Source of the DNA: Favolaschia claudopus
Taxonomy: Eukaryota > Basidiomycota > Agaricomycetes > Agaricales > Mycenaceae
Direction of reading: 5' to 3'
Length of the DNA stretch: 64,000 nucleotides
NCBI GenBank assembly: GCA_037176885.1
Contig: JAWWNJ010000141.1
Coordinates: 124,001 to 188,000 of the forward strand
The notes beneath the pieces are model-generated. The model worked only from the letters and a program-made list of their open reading frames with translations. It had not been told where the DNA came from and did no database searches. Below are positions 1-11,065 of this stretch, piece after piece (position 1 is the stretch's first letter; every line of letters begins with the position of its first letter). The translations under genes and the position numbers were made by a program.

Positions 1-907
1 TTAGCGACCTGCAAGTGGGACAAGGTAGAGTTCGAGGTTTCCGCTCCGGTACGGTCTTCTCACAAGCGACAGAAAATACGCGGAGTCCAGCATGATCATT
101 CCTCCATTTCTGCTCGTGGTATTGGGTGTCGCGAACGTCCTTATGGCGCGAAGAGGAGAGTTTCGAGAATGGTTTTTTGAATTGTTCCATCGCGATTTTG
201 AACACAGATCGAGAACCTCCCCCCGCAGCGCTGGTTCGCCTCAAGTACCGCTGGACATCGGAAATATCGTCGTCGGTGACTCCAGGACAAGGTTTAGGGA
301 CGGTCGCGGACTTGTTTTTCCCCGGTTTCAACGATTTGAGCCGATTAGCAGCCGAGTTGGCTATTTTCTTCAACGTTGACATTCCAGCGTCGTCGTGCAT
401 GATTGCACAGTCACCCTTCTCACAGTGTTTTCTGAACCGCGAGACTTCGTAGGGCAGCCTGCCTTTGATCTTCGAGCCACAGACCGAGTGCCGAATACGA
501 CGCATCTCTTGCACATCCGTATCGCCCATGAATTCGGCGTGCGGATCAATTTCCAGACAGGCGTCCTTGAAGTCTTGCCAGCGTTTGGGGTGGCTCGGTT
601 CGAGGTGGAGGACTCCCGCCTTCAATTTGTTCATCAGCTCCCTCGCAGCCTTCGAAGATTTGCTGCCGCCGACGTTGGGCGGCGTTGGCGCGCGCGCCTT
701 CTTCAACTTCTTCGTGGGAACACTGCTACTGTCACTCGCTCCGTCATCCTGCTTTGGACGGCCTCGTTTCTTGGGTGGAGGATCGGGGGCATATTTCTCT
801 GTGCCCTTTTTCGATCCCCTGAAGAAACCCAACAACGAGCTTTGCTTGCTCGGTTTGGGAGGAGGGACGGGGGGTTTGTTGATCGCCTCTGGTGGGTCCA
901 CGTCCAT
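1..907 (-). CDS. TE-associated hypothetical protein with AT-hook-like N-terminus (3' end beyond window)
   Basis: The minus frame is open from an ATG at 905-907 to the window edge (about 302 codons) and has protein-like composition. It begins MDVDPPEAINKPP, then a basic segment with KKRGRPK (AT-hook core, about residue 46-52), then KKLKKAR. A compact middle follows (SHPKRWQDFKDACLEIDP, GDTDVQEMRR), then CEKGDC and a PCPGVTDDDISDVQRYL stretch, and a Cys-containing end with PCPTC. The PCPG(L/V)T then Y-L-x-R-(T/S) then GGG(S/A)xS then C-P-x-C order matches a multicopy hypothetical family common in agaricomycete genomes, often next to transposons. I know of no assigned function; DNA binding through the AT-hook is inference. 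The longest plus-strand ORFs here (465-1076, 395-952) are antisense shadows with poor composition. The true start could be upstream if an exon precedes it. Confidence 0.6.
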   Translation of the reverse strand, partial: MDVDPPEAINKPPVPPPKPSKQSSLLGFFRGSKKGTEKYAPDPPPKKRGRPKQDDGASDSSSVPTKKLKKARAPTPPNVGGSKSSKAARELMNKLKAGVLHLEPSHPKRWQDFKDACLEIDPHAEFMGDTDVQEMRRIRHSVCGSKIKGRLPYEVSRFRKHCEKGDCAIMHDDAGMSTLKKIANSAANRLKSLKPGKNKSATVPKPCPGVTDDDISDVQRYLRRTSAAGGGSRSVFKIAMEQFKKPFSKLSSSRHKDVRDTQYHEQKWRNDHAGLRVFSVACEKTVPERKPRTLPCPTCRSL

Positions 908-1213
908 CGCTCGCAGGATTGGCCTGAGCTTCACGAGAGAGAGGATTCGTAAGCAAGCCATTGATATATTGGGCATGAACTTCAAAACGAAGCTCGCTGC
1001 ACTCCGCTCAAAGGCGAGGGAGCCAAGGCAGCCCCTACATAACTACAGGATACAGAACAAAACCGTAGCTATGTGAGTGCGCAGAAAATAGCAAAACTAA
1101 CTAGGAGTGGGTGGGTGGGCACGAGAAAAGAGGGATGACGGCGACGGGGGGAGAAGACTAGTAGCAGGGGACGAGACTCAGGGTCATGGAGGGGGACTGG
1201 ACAAGGGAAAGTC

Positions 1214-1756
1214 TCAAAGAGACGGAGTCGCCGCGCCAAAAGCGCGATGTGCGGAGGTGGGCGAGACGAAGAGAATGAGGAGACATGTGACTGATGAGAT
1301 CACCTTTTGCCAATCCCCTTGGTCTGCCAGACCATCCATGTCCGCTCCCTCTGCACCTGTCGACTCAGCATCTTCGGCAACAGAGAAACCTTCTGATGAC
1401 GTGGTCCCCCATCCTCCCAATTCGTCCCCCGAGCTTGGAAACTGTGAGCCCTCTTCCCCAAGCAATGACCCCGCCGATGTGTACTCGCTCGACTCGAAGC
1501 CTCTTGTGCTGTCTCTCCCTGCGCCCTCGTCTTCGCTTCCGCTACTATCACCGTCATCGTTAACCTCCCCACCACCGCCGTCCGCATCCCCATCCCCATC
1601 GCTATCACCGTCATCGCCGCCGCCGCCGCCGCCGCTTCCCATGCTGCCAGCTTCATCATCTTCCGACCATGCCGCTCGTCCGAGAAGGACGTCCGAGTTG
1701 CAGGACAGCGACGCCTCACTGGATTGAATTGAGAGGGAGTCGTCTGGAGGATTCAA
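1214..1756 (-). CDS. Low-complexity acidic hypothetical protein
   Basis: A 180-codon minus ORF beginning MNPPDDSLSIQSSEAS. It is dominated by Asp/Glu/Ser/Gly with a Gly run (GGGGGG) encoded by a CCG repeat near 1617-1634, and ends in a hydrophobic tail after DWQKVISS. The GT in the codons after DWQK could be a splice donor, in which case this would be an upstream exon of the gene at 1-907; I cannot choose an acceptor. The overlapping plus ORF (1107-1727) is Pro/Ser-rich and equally low in complexity. No domain is recognisable. Confidence 0.3.
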   Translation of the reverse strand: MNPPDDSLSIQSSEASLSCNSDVLLGRAAWSEDDEAGSMGSGGGGGGDDGDSDGDGDADGGGGEVNDDGDSSGSEDEGAGRDSTRGFESSEYTSAGSLLGEEGSQFPSSGDELGGWGTTSSEGFSVAEDAESTGAEGADMDGLADQGDWQKVISSVTCLLILFVSPTSAHRAFGAATPSL

Positions 1757-1880
1757 AAGGTCTGTTATTCTAATGCGAGTGTGCTGTTCTGACGGCGGTA
1801 TATCTGCAAAGTTCTCAACGTATGAACATCAGCCTCTCCATGCCGGGTTAAACTTGATTTCGTTGGTTGTAGTACCATGA

Positions 1881-2399
1881 AAAGAGCTTCTCAGAGGAGG
1901 CTTATCAATGTTTTCGCCCGCTTTCTCATCCGACTGCTAGAGGCATGCGCTCGCTACGTCGCCGGTCGAGGCATTCAGGTCTTCAAAATTCTCCCAATTC
2001 CGCTCCGGCATCTTCGCGAAAACTTCGCCTTTTGCCCCCTCGCCCACCACAAGGGCTAATTCCGGCTTCTGCGCGATCCCACAATCCTCGCCCTACAAAG
2101 ATCCGTCGGGTGGTTCGTAACGACCGGCAGAGTTCACAGCGACTACAAGTAGTAGCGATGATCTCCTCTGGGACCCGGATGAAGGCACCTCCACGCATCG
2201 GGATGCCGAGCAATGACGTAGTAGCTCCACTCCGCAGCACACATATGCTGCGGACGACCTCGGACCTATCTTGTCTCCCTCCCACCACCACCCCGCCGCC
2301 AGCTCGCCTCAAAACACCGTGCTCAACGCCGTCGTCGTCTCCATCTTCGTCGTCGTTGCCGTTATTAGCCTGTTTGCGATGCAGCCATTGAATGGCTAA
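1881..2399 (+). pseudogene. Broken Ser/Pro-rich single-TM protein gene, 3' end cut by a MITE
   Basis: In the frame starting at positions divisible by 3, a clearly protein-like reading runs from about 1881 to 2399: Ser/Pro/Thr-rich text (ATSPVEAFRSSKFSQF, SSDDLLWDPDEGTSTHR, HTYAADDLGPILSPSHHH) followed by one strong hydrophobic helix (VLNAVVVSIFVVVAVI, about 2318-2366). It is interrupted by in-frame stops at 1938 (TAG), 2118 (TAA) and 2214 (TGA), none removable by a plausible intron. The last ten codons (SLFAMQPLNG, stop 2397-2399) come from the MITE inserted at 2367. Skipping the MITE, the frame continues VPPAFFGCR to a stop at 2608-2610, presumably the ancestral C-terminus. The architecture suggests a cell-surface or mucin-like membrane protein; family not recognised. 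Confidence 0.5.
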
Positions 2400-2577
2400 T
2401 GGCTAGATAAGTGTCCAGATTCCGGCGTATTGACCAAAGATACCTCCGGTTGGAGTATCCAAAATTCATTCCAGGCAGCTCTTCTTGACTTCTACATGAA
2501 AGTTTAGCCCATCAAAGTTTCCTAATGCGGAAATCGGTAGCCATTCAATGGCTCCAATGGCTCTTCGCAAACCCTCT
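2367..2577. mobile_element. MITE, AGAG-type TIR, 3-bp ATT target duplication
   Basis: Left end AGCCTGTTTGCGATGCAGCC and right end (reverse complement) AGAGGGTTTGCGAAGAGCC are imperfect terminal inverted repeats, both followed by the self-complementary AGCCATTGAATGGCT. ATT occurs on both sides (2364-2366, 2578-2580). No coding capacity. It has inserted into the 3' end of the gene at 1881-2399. Confidence 0.7.
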
Positions 2578-2807
2578 ATTGTGCCCCCCGCCTTCTTCGG
2601 TTGCCGATGACAACAATCAGCGCATTGTCCATGAAATGGGCAGTTCATGAGCAAGGTACTACATGAAAATCAAGGTGCCGATGTTTTCACAGTGGTTATG
2701 ACAGCTTCGACTGTAGTATATAGATGACGATATATAACAGATACCGGACCTCGGGATTATGCCAAAAAATACAAGTACGGTCGCCTAGCCCTGGCATGGC
2801 TAGACTA

Positions 2808-4416
2808 TCAGAGGCATTGAGAATTTGATGATGATGCTTGAGTGGTTCTATGAATCCGAATCTTTGCCTCCCGGAGCACCACAGCCAAGTCTGCCAGATT
2901 AGCGTCCGTGTATTTCTCGAGCGTGGTGAAGTCCAGTGACGTTAACCGGAGGCGACCTCGCTTCACCATATCTCCAATGCCAATTAAAAGATAGTCCGTC
3001 ACGACTACATGCTCTTGCCAGCGGCCGCGCTGCTGAATATCGTGAACCCACAAGCATGTCAAATGTGCACATTGTTTGAGGCAGTGAAGAAGCTGGCTGT
3101 CGCATATGCGCAGCTTAAGACACAGTGTCTGTAACGAATCGGAAAGGCCACAGCGAGAAGTGAAAGCTAAAAATTCGGTGATTGGAATGCCAACGGCTGG
3201 TGCTACAATTCCAAGCCGAACGAGTGATGGAAGCGTGATTGACTGCAATGCAGCCGCAAGCACCGCTTCCTTGGTATCTCGACAGCGAATCTCAAACTTT
3301 GAGACCATAGAAGTAATAGGCGCGGCAGCCACGAGGGGCGTAAAGTTGTCCAGATGTAGGATAAACGTGGTCCAAGTCGAGCAGAGGCTAAGTGCTGTAA
3401 GTGCGTACTACAGATCTTCTCCTTCAGACACATAAGAGGTGACCTGGCGCAATTTTTCCGCCTTCCATGGGAGCGCCAGACGTGCGGAGGAAATGAAGGC
3501 GGCTGTTTCTAAATTAATGGCGTTTTGAAAGGCTAAGACAGGAAGAGGTTGGGTGTGCGGGAGAGAGGTTAAAGGACTGGAAGATATGATGGAGAGACTT
3601 CAGAGGAATGGGAGGGATTCATTGCAATCCTCCAAATAGTGTGAGATGACATAAAGTGGAAGTCTTAAATCCACCATTTCCCATCTGTGGGCCTGTTCAA
3701 ACAGCAGGCAAAGGGGATCCCACGCCGACGAGCCAACGCCCCATAAAAACCTCAATCTCGGTGCCGGTTTCCGCTGTCGAAACAAGACCAGGCGGCTCCA
3801 AAAAGAGCTCATTACGAGTGGTCTTCTCGGTGGCACGCAAAGCAATCTTTAGAGGCACCGTGCCTGATCGCATGAGATACGCAGCAAAAAGTTGCCGCTC
3901 TTTGATGCAGGATTGGACCAAGTTGAGGTTTATGTGTCTCCATAGGGAAGGACTGCCAGTAATTAGGAAGTACCATCCATGGCAAACCTGCAAGGCATCA
4001 ACCAACCATGAAGACGAAAGGGAAGTAAGTAGTAGAACCTGTGAGCAGTGACGTAGATTACGAGTATTATCAATGTAACGGAGTCGAGGTGTTGGGGATG
4101 CAGCCAAGGCAAAGATCTCGAGTAATATCTCACTCGGAATCATGCGAATTGGGGAACAGAGGCTTTTGCATCCTGCGGCATATCTCTCCAAATCAACAAG
4201 TACTTGTTTCATCCGTGTGATGCACTGCCGAACGTTGGAATCCCCTTGAATTGTTGTCATTCTGCAGATATCCCGCCGATACAAGGCAGCATCCGCCAAG
4301 CATGCGGAGGATGCTTTTGAGAAGTCCAGCCATGAGCGCGTTAACGGCCATGACGAACGGACTAGTTTTCGCAACGCAGCTTGCTGAGCAGTGTCAAAGT
4401 GGGAGGACGCATACAT
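2808..4416 (-). pseudogene. F-box/LRR-type protein, decayed
   Basis: From the ATG at 4416 the reading gives an N-terminal helix region, then a canonical F-box (SPIRMIPSEILLEIFALA, around residue 91) and a VCHGWYFLITGSPSLWRHI segment typical of agaricomycete F-box proteins. A leucine-rich C-terminal half ends at 2808. The frame shifts once between about 3845 and 3700 (two overlapping open frames encode the WRWLVGVGS-type region). The downstream frame contains in-frame TGA (3600-3602) and TAG (3408-3410) with homologous-looking LRR sequence on either side and no splice sites to remove them. An intact version would be a substrate adaptor of an SCF ubiquitin ligase. This copy is very probably dead. 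It starts head-to-head with the plus-strand gene at 4491. Confidence 0.75.
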
Positions 4417-4490
4417 GGAAAGGTCGAAGGCAAAGGCGCGGGGTTCGTGACTTTTCTCTCTGCATCTTCTTGCTGCTGAATGCTCTGTAG

Positions 4491-5505
4491 CTGCAGGAGG
4501 AAATCGGGGTCCTCGTCAACGAGGCAGCGGACGAGTATGATGCGAAGGAGAGCGAGATTGCTGATCTTTCAAATCGAATCGTCCCTGCCAAATCTCGACG
4601 ACGTCGTAGGCGTCTCCATCGCGCAGACGACGCTGATGAGTCTGTTGAGGGCCCCGGTGCTCTTGAGGAGCGTGTTCGGAAAGCCGGCCGCCACATGCAA
4701 GTCAACGTGGCGGTCTGGTTTCAAGACGAGGCCGCTGTATTCATGGACGACGCCGACGACGACTTCGACTACGACACAGAATTCGACTCGAAGGCGACTC
4801 GTACCCAAGCCCAGATCCAAGACGTCATCCAGCTGTTGCCTAAAGAAGCGGTACCTCTACGTACTCAGGAGTGGATTGGTTCCGCCGTGCGTGTTTCTCC
4901 TTTGTTCTATCTCTGTAACTGATCTCTCGCAGTTCATAGATGGCATGGGTAACCAGCGCTCCGCTACCGTGTACCGTTTGCGTCATCCCAGCCTGATCCA
5001 CCTCTCCGACAAGAACGACTTGAAGTATTTCTCCTCCTCGAGCAGCCGCTTCGAGCATTTCAAGGAGCGCATCGGGTATATCGCCGCCACCGAGACCGAA
5101 GACGCATATTATTCGACATTCCTAGCGCCCATCCTTTACGACCAGTTTCACGATGACCTCGACGTCAACCACCTTTTCCGCAATCCCCTCCCTCTACAAG
5201 TAAGTTCTTGTGACTGTTGCTTCATTCATTTTATATTCCACATGGGACAGCGTAGTTGTGTGCGGGTCAGGAGAAGACAGCCGGTGGAATCTAACCGGCT
5301 GATCTCCTGGTCGTGGGCGAAGGGATGCGCGAGAAGGCACCCAAAGGAAAAAGACGCCAGGCGAGGGCATCTCCAGAGACCACGACTAACCCACAAGAAG
5401 GCGGCTGATGACATTCCCTATGGCTTGAGATCGCACTATCAAGTGATAGATGACGCAGGAGTGGCGGTTAGAACGGAATCACAGGCGTATAACCTCCTCA
5501 AATAA
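4491..5505 (+). CDS. Hypothetical TE-linked protein, coiled-coil/acidic N-terminus, three exons visible
   Basis: Model: exon 4491-4886, intron 4887-4932 (GTGCGT...GCAG), exon 4933-5199, intron 5200-5250 (GTAAGT...ACAG), exon 5251-5505; all junctions are phase 0. The first visible exon follows an acceptor-like TCTGTAG and encodes a charged helix (LQEEIGVLVNEAADEYD), an Arg-rich stretch and an acidic run (DDADDDFDYDTEFDS). The second carries the conserved-looking block FIDGMGNQRSATVYRLRHPS ... RFEHFKERIGYIA ... FLAPILYDQFHDD, which resembles a multicopy agaricomycete family (motifs Q-R-S-x-T, R-x-x-R, F-x-x-x-I-G-W/Y). I know of no function. The initiator exon is unresolved: the ATG at 4416 does not splice in phase. 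The third exon is less protein-like. Confidence 0.45.
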
Positions 5506-8130
5506 ATGAGAACACCCGGGCCAAGGCAAAGGCCAATAATTTGAACTGAGATTGATGAGCGGGATGGAAAGAGCGCAAATACCACCTAATCAAAGATTTG
5601 TGGACCCGAAGCGGGACTTCAGCCTCAGTATGCACAGTTATAATATGGTTGAGTAGATAGCACAACTAGCAGAGATTGAGGTAACGCGCTCGAATTGATC
5701 GGAGCTTCAAACAGGTCATGAGAGGGAATTGGAGGCGAATCTTTATTAATAATAATCATTAGTGTTTTGAAATGGCACCTATATTCGAGCCACGACAATT
5801 TTTAAATCGGCAAAGAATTCCTCGATCTGTGAAAAATACAGGAGAATTTGTGGAAAGGATGAATGTTATATAACCAGGTCCGCGATAAGGCCCAGAAGAC
5901 TCCCAAGTTTCAAACCCGAGTACGAATTTGAGAGTAAATTGGCAGGGCAGGTACTTCAAATAATTTCCGAATTGTTACCAGTGAGCCAAATGACGGTGGA
6001 GCTATCAAACCCGATCCAATAATTTTATGGATATGGGGTAGAAACAGGACATGTATTATAGCTGTCCTCTTTGCAAAGTAAATAGGAACTGGATGAGAAA
6101 TATAAGAAAGAAACCCGCACTGTAACGGCACTGGGATCCCAAACGGAATATTTGGATGATTAGACTAATATCAGTAGATAGCCGAGCCCGTATATATTCT
6201 GTGCCACGTAGATACTGCTCCTTGTCTTCGCAACGCCAGTAATGGGCGTTGCCTGCGTCTCAATTCACCTCTTTTCCCTGCTATAGCCTTGTTCCCGAGG
6301 CGCGGGTGACCTTGCCCGTTACACGCACGAAGCGGACACATTGCACAATAGTCGAACATTTTAGAACGGTTTACTACGAGGCATTCGGAATCCAACACAG
6401 AAGTGATATCGAACCGGGAACAAGAATTCGACGGATATTAGATATAAAAACAGTCTTAAGCCAGACTCAAGTCAGTATTAATAACAGTAAAATTTAAAAG
6501 TGGTAGCCGCACATGAAAGCAATACACATCGAATGAATTCCGAGTCGGCAGAGCATTTTATAAGTCAGACAAATGAAGGTGAGCAACATAAGCTCTAGTA
6601 ATGGGACGACTTGAAATGAAATAGAGAAGATCCAAGCCTACTTCGAGAAGTTGGACGGGAATTGTGCTGTTGGCATAAGTATTTGGCGTAGTCTGTCAGT
6701 CAAATCCAATTTCGGGTAAATCTAGTTCAAATTTTTACACTCCAAACAGCACCGGCACAAGGTACTTCAGGATGAGATGAATCTCGCCCTTCACACTCAA
6801 CTCGACCACAGTCTTTGCAGGAATTTTTACAAAGATTGCTGAGCATTATGTAAGACTGGTTCAACTCACAAAACGGCTCAATTTCCATCCATTTTGAAGC
6901 ATCTTGAGAGAATCTGCACCTTAATGTGAGGCTACAGGAGCTTGAGGTGTATGGGAGGCTTTTTGGATTTTTTTAGCCTCCGAATGTCTGATATATTGAT
7001 GTTCAGGAGCACTTCGAAACAATTTCGTTCTGGCTACTTGGAAGCAGACAGAGAGCTCTGATAAGCAAAATCAAACAGAATGAGGTTGTAAGTAGCACTC
7101 AGAATACGATTTACAGCTATATTGAAGAAGCATCACACCGAAACCAACTAAAACGAAACCTGTAAACGGAGCTCCTTCCACCAATTCATAAATTGTTTTG
7201 ATCCTTGTATAGATGGGTCTAGCTATCTACTTGTGTGTCTTAGGCGGTAATACTAGGCAGATAAGGTCTCTGACACAATCATCCTATAGTATATCTGGGG
7301 TTGAAAGTAAACACCGTCATTATCAATGTGTTTAAGTAATTCACGGCTTGACTGTGTTTGCATGATGACAGTGTGGAGTATACAGATACCTTTGTGGGTA
7401 ATGTACTGCAAATGAACAGGAGCATCGCCAGGGCTTGATTCAAGTCAGTTGCGTTGGATGTTCAACATCCAAAATTCGCTATGAATAATGAATCGTATTG
7501 CGGTCTTGTTTTTCAGGTTTGAGTTCAGTTCAAGTTACAACAGAGGTACCTCTGCGTGTTCTGATGTACTATCTTCAATGATTGACTAGCTGGTATAGCA
7601 AACCGTTCTGCGGGAATCCGTGCTGCATTTGAACAAATCAACTTAGAATGTTGCTCTGCCGGGCCGACGCTTCTACCTCGGCATCTCGGCACTGAGTGCC
7701 AGCATTTCACGAGAACTTTGAGGCGCAATCGCGAAATTACGGCCAGAGTACATCCAAAACTCTTGAAATTCACCCTTTTCCCTCTCCTTCTCTTTCCCTT
7801 TTTGGACAATTTTTTGCAATTCTTTTGGGCAGCAACACACACCGTGACCGAGCCGGTGAATGTGCCTCACTTTCCTCAATCTGCCTTGGATCATCCCACC
7901 TGCCTCACATCAATCTGGGCCCGCCATATGCATCTTGTCGATCCTCCTACTCAAGGGACTGATGCTAATTCTTGTAAGATCTTGAAGTTTTTCAGCTCCT
8001 TTTCCAATTTAGCTAATCTTTCTTCAAGTACTCGCTCCCGCCGATGCCCTATCCCATGCATAGTTCATTTGTGCGGGGGCTTCCAGTGTAAGTGCCTTCA
8101 AGAATAGTTTGAGAACAAAGTATACAACAT
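5506..8130. other. AT-rich gene-free stretch
   Basis: Only short ORFs with atypical composition on either strand; none has a recognisable domain or a convincing splice chain. I saw no long inverted or tandem repeat. The ORF at 7718-8107 (+) is hydrophobic at first but has no family resemblance. Confidence 0.5.
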
Positions 8131-8231
8131 CGGGGCTTGGGGCAACGCCCCAACAAGCTGTACACCCGACGAAGGGAGGGCGGCGAGCGGAGCGAGTCCG
8201 GTCTGCCCAAGGCAGGGTGTTAAAGCTCGTG
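8131..8231 (+). repeat. GC-rich hairpin repeat, divergent copy E
   Basis: Reads CGGGGCTTGGGGCAACGCCC then CAACAAGCTGTACACCCGAC ... GCGAGCGGAGCGAG ... CTGCCCAAGGCAG ... GGTGTTAAAGCTCGT. It matches, motif by motif, the copies at 12051, 12181 and 40477, but is diverged. Both hairpins (GGGGC-GCCCC and CTGCC-GGCAG) are kept. Confidence 0.65.
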
Positions 8232-8516
8232 ATTACAATTTGATACGGTTGATGTACACCCGAAGGCCAAAAATGGCCTGCAGTGGAAAAATCGATCAAT
8301 CAATCAATATTGAATTTGTCAAGGCTTGTGGACAAAAACTGTACACAATCCTTCGGTCCGAAACAATTCCGACGGGTATATAATCAATATATAATGCTCT
8401 GTTTAAACGCCACGGCTTGCGACGTCTGAAATACAGCATCACTGTGAGCTGAACGGTGCCGTCTGCTAGCTTGGGATTGTTGACAATGTCCTCTAGACTT
8501 CGTGAGTTAAGCATCA

Positions 8517-8816
8517 ATGAGCGCTGGTGTGAATAACACCTGGAGTGCTTCCGCGTCAGGTGGTCAAATCTGCGAGGATTGTCTTCTAGCTCAGTGTCTC
8601 AACGCTACAGAGCAGACAGGTTGCCCATTCAGACTTGTTTATCACATATCCACCACATATGACTGGGGGGTCAGAGCGGGGTATTGGCAGCGTCCACCGA
8701 GCAGCAACCCGAACGGCTACACTTTCGAAAACACTGGTTGCCGATTGTATGGCCTCGGTCTCAAGCGGTTGAGGCCGACAGACACATCACATAGTGTGCT
8801 GTCAACGTTCAAATAG
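8517..8816 (+). CDS. Small Cys-containing hypothetical ORF
   Basis: A 99-codon ORF with a patch of plausible protein text (GGQICEDCLLAQCLNA, CPFRLVYHISTTYDWG). No family recognised, no signal peptide, no obvious introns. The opposite strand has an ORF ending at the same place (8296-8517), so orientation is uncertain. Its 3' end touches an AAT|AGAGGGTTTGCAAGG motif that looks like the end of an AGAG-type MITE. Confidence 0.2.
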   Translation: MSAGVNNTWSASASGGQICEDCLLAQCLNATEQTGCPFRLVYHISTTYDWGVRAGYWQRPPSSNPNGYTFENTGCRLYGLGLKRLRPTDTSHSVLSTFK

Positions 8817-8934
8817 AGGGTTTGCAAGGAGCCATTGGGCCATCCAGTCGCAAACGATACTTTCTATGACTCTCTTGAAATTCATGATGTGCTTCATGAC
8901 AAAACTGATAGAATACAGTAAGTATAAACTACCA

Positions 8935-9120
8935 GGAGAATCAGTAAGCTGTAAGGACAGTAGATACGAGTGCACATACCTCAGTTGTGGAGGAAACGAC
9001 TGAGGAATGTGACGGTGACACAAAGCTACATAAGGAATGTGTGACGCGTAACGGAACGGATTGCGAGTTGGAGAAAGTAAGGTATGTACGGTAAATGGAA
9101 AAGAAATAGATACTTCAACA
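8935..9120 (-). repeat. Probable 3' LTR of the copia remnant
   Basis: Begins TGTTGAAGTATC immediately after the polypurine tract at 9121-9127, the expected LTR start. The left limit is uncertain because sequence related to the TCATGAA-rich elements appears from about 8920 downward; no second LTR is present. Confidence 0.4.
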
Positions 9121-9127
9121 CTCCCCC

Positions 9128-10253
9128 TCAACGAGCATCCGGTCGGGGAGCCATGCCCAACATCTTGACGAGAGTCTTGTGGCGTGGTGCCGGCAATGGT
9201 TCCGTGAATAAGCATTCAAAACGGGGACGATGCAGCGATAGAGGACTGCTTCACGGATCCACCAGATGGCAATGTGGACGTGCTTCGTTCGAGCAGTGAC
9301 TTCATCAGTATTGACAATCATCCGGATGGTGGAAGTATTGTCGATGGAAAGGGAAGTCGGTCCGGGAGGTAGTAAGAAACCAAGCTCGAACAGAAGAGAG
9401 CGGAGCCACATGATTTCACGCCCGACGTGTGTGCCAGCGTAGAGCTCGGCTTCGCCAGTCGAAAGAGCCGTGGACGTTTGCTTCTTCGCTGACCAAGCGA
9501 TTAAGCTGGATCCGATGAAGACAGCATACCCAGAAATGGATCGGACGTGATCCTTTGAGTTTGCCCAATCTGAATCGCTGAAAGCGTGAAGGGTAAGGTC
9601 TTCATTGCCGCCTAGAACAAGGACAGAGTTGCCGCCAGTCGCGTGTGGTTTTGAGATACGCGAGGATCCATTTAACGGCTTCCCAATGAGCTTCACCGGG
9701 GTTGGAGCTAAATTGCGATACGGCCTGAACTGCCTTCGTGATGTCTGGACGGCATTGAACAGCGGTATTCATAAGGGAACCAACGGCGTGCTGGTAGGGA
9801 ACGTTGGCCATGCGCTGGAGTTCTTCCGAAATCTGAGGAGATTGAGACTTGGAAAGCGGAGCGGCCGACGTGTTGACTGGCGAGTATACGGGCCGTGCAT
9901 CCTCCTTGCGATACCGAGCCACAATCGAGTCAATATAGAAGCGATTCAGATGAGACAAGGAGATGGTGCGGTTCGCACGATCACGCAGGATTTCGAGGCC
10001 AAGAATGGATTTCGACTCTCCCAAGTCCTTGATTCGGACATGCTCGGAAATCTGCTTCTTTAAAAGTTTGACCTCTGCAACAGAGGAGCAGAATAAACCG
10101 AGATCATCAACATGGGCGCTGATGATGGAAATAGCCTTCCCCAGGCGACGAATCAAGACGCACGGATCAGCAATGCACACCCAAAAACCAATCTTGACCA
10201 AAATGGAACGTAACACTGAGGAAGTAGAACCCCCTGACTTTCCCATAGCTGGG
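9128..10253 (-). pseudogene. Ty1/copia polyprotein remnant: reverse transcriptase and RNase H
   Basis: Minus-strand reading gives copia RT pieces (FWVCIADPCVLIRR, SAHVDDLGLFC, RIKDLGESKSILGLEI, HAVGSLMNTAVQCRPDI) and then RNase H (LHAFSDSDWANSKDHVRS, TALSTGEAELYA, SLSIDNTSTIRMI, RTKHVHI). A frameshift between about 9610 and 9660 separates the two. Near the end another shift is needed to reach the typical GLR-stop-like terminus (stop 9128-9130). A GGGGGAG polypurine tract and TGTTGAAG (9120 downward) then mark the start of the 3' LTR. The 5' side is cut at about 10253 by a TCATGAA-rich repeat. Gag, protease and integrase are absent here. Confidence 0.85.
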
Positions 10254-10555
10254 CCATGAAATCCACGATTCACTGAATTTTGCAGTGAAATCATGTTCAT
10301 GGGGTTCCAGATTCACATGGCCCAGTCACAGAGTTGGTAGAGGCTCCCTTCAACTACATGAATTTCATATTGGTATGCAATGAATGAAAGTTGGGGATTT
10401 TATGCCATTGAACCCGTGTATGAGCTCCATGAAATTCACTTGAAGAGTACGTGAGATAATTTGTGTGAAACTTGTAGAAAATAGTTGATTTCCAGCCTGG
10501 GGCGCACATCTTGAGATCCACTGTCGAAATCCATGATTTTCATGGGGCTAAAGGT
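10254..10555. repeat. TCATGAA-rich TIR-like element inserted in copia
   Basis: Starts CCATGAAATCCACGATT and ends GATTTTCATGG, an imperfect inverted repeat. The first 55 bp form a hairpin (CACTG...CAGTG core). It interrupts the copia RT. The motif style matches the larger element at 42593-43766. Confidence 0.4.
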
Positions 10556-11065
10556 GCCTCGGCCAAGGTGCATCATTCAGGTCACCGGTACTGGATGCGC
10601 AGAAGCCACTTTAAGATTCTCATTGCTGAAAAGCATTGCATAAACTTAGTACCATGAATAAAAATACAAGGGTATTATTTAAACCACAACCTGGCTCGTT
10701 TGAGTGATTTTTCTCACAACCCATTCAATGTAAGAAAAAGGAGGACCCCACCCTCCCATGATCAACGAGATAATTCGCTCAGGACAAGCTAGATCTCAGA
10801 ATTACACAACCTCAATTCAGCACAGCTCAATTTTGATCTCGGGAACTCTCACCCTCGTTTGCAACTTCGAAATAAAAAGAGCACAAGCTGAGATTGCATG
10901 TAAGGAGAAAGTACACCACCTCACTCAGAAACAGCACACCCTCACTTAAAACAAAACAAAATGACACAGGTCCGGACAGAGCGAAAATAAAGATACAACC
11001 CAAACCGGCCCGTGCCTAGAAACGCACAACTCCGCAGTATTAGATCGCGTTTTTTTTTTTTTGTA
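10556..11065. other. No gene seen
   Basis: AT-rich sequence with a 12-T run near 11050; ORFs are short and without resemblance to anything. Confidence 0.4.

Noticed and set aside
465..1076. A 203-codon plus ORF and another at 395-952
   Set aside because: Antisense of the well-formed minus-strand gene at 1-907; composition is not protein-like.
1107..1727. Pro/Ser-rich plus ORF of 206 codons
   Set aside because: Mirror of the acidic minus ORF over CCG/CTT repeats; either could be spurious and this one looks less natural at its ends.
4480..5505. Uninterrupted 341-codon plus ORF taken as a single exon
   Set aside because: Its first 140 codons are out of frame with the acidic coding text; splice sites at 4887 and 5200 give a better protein.
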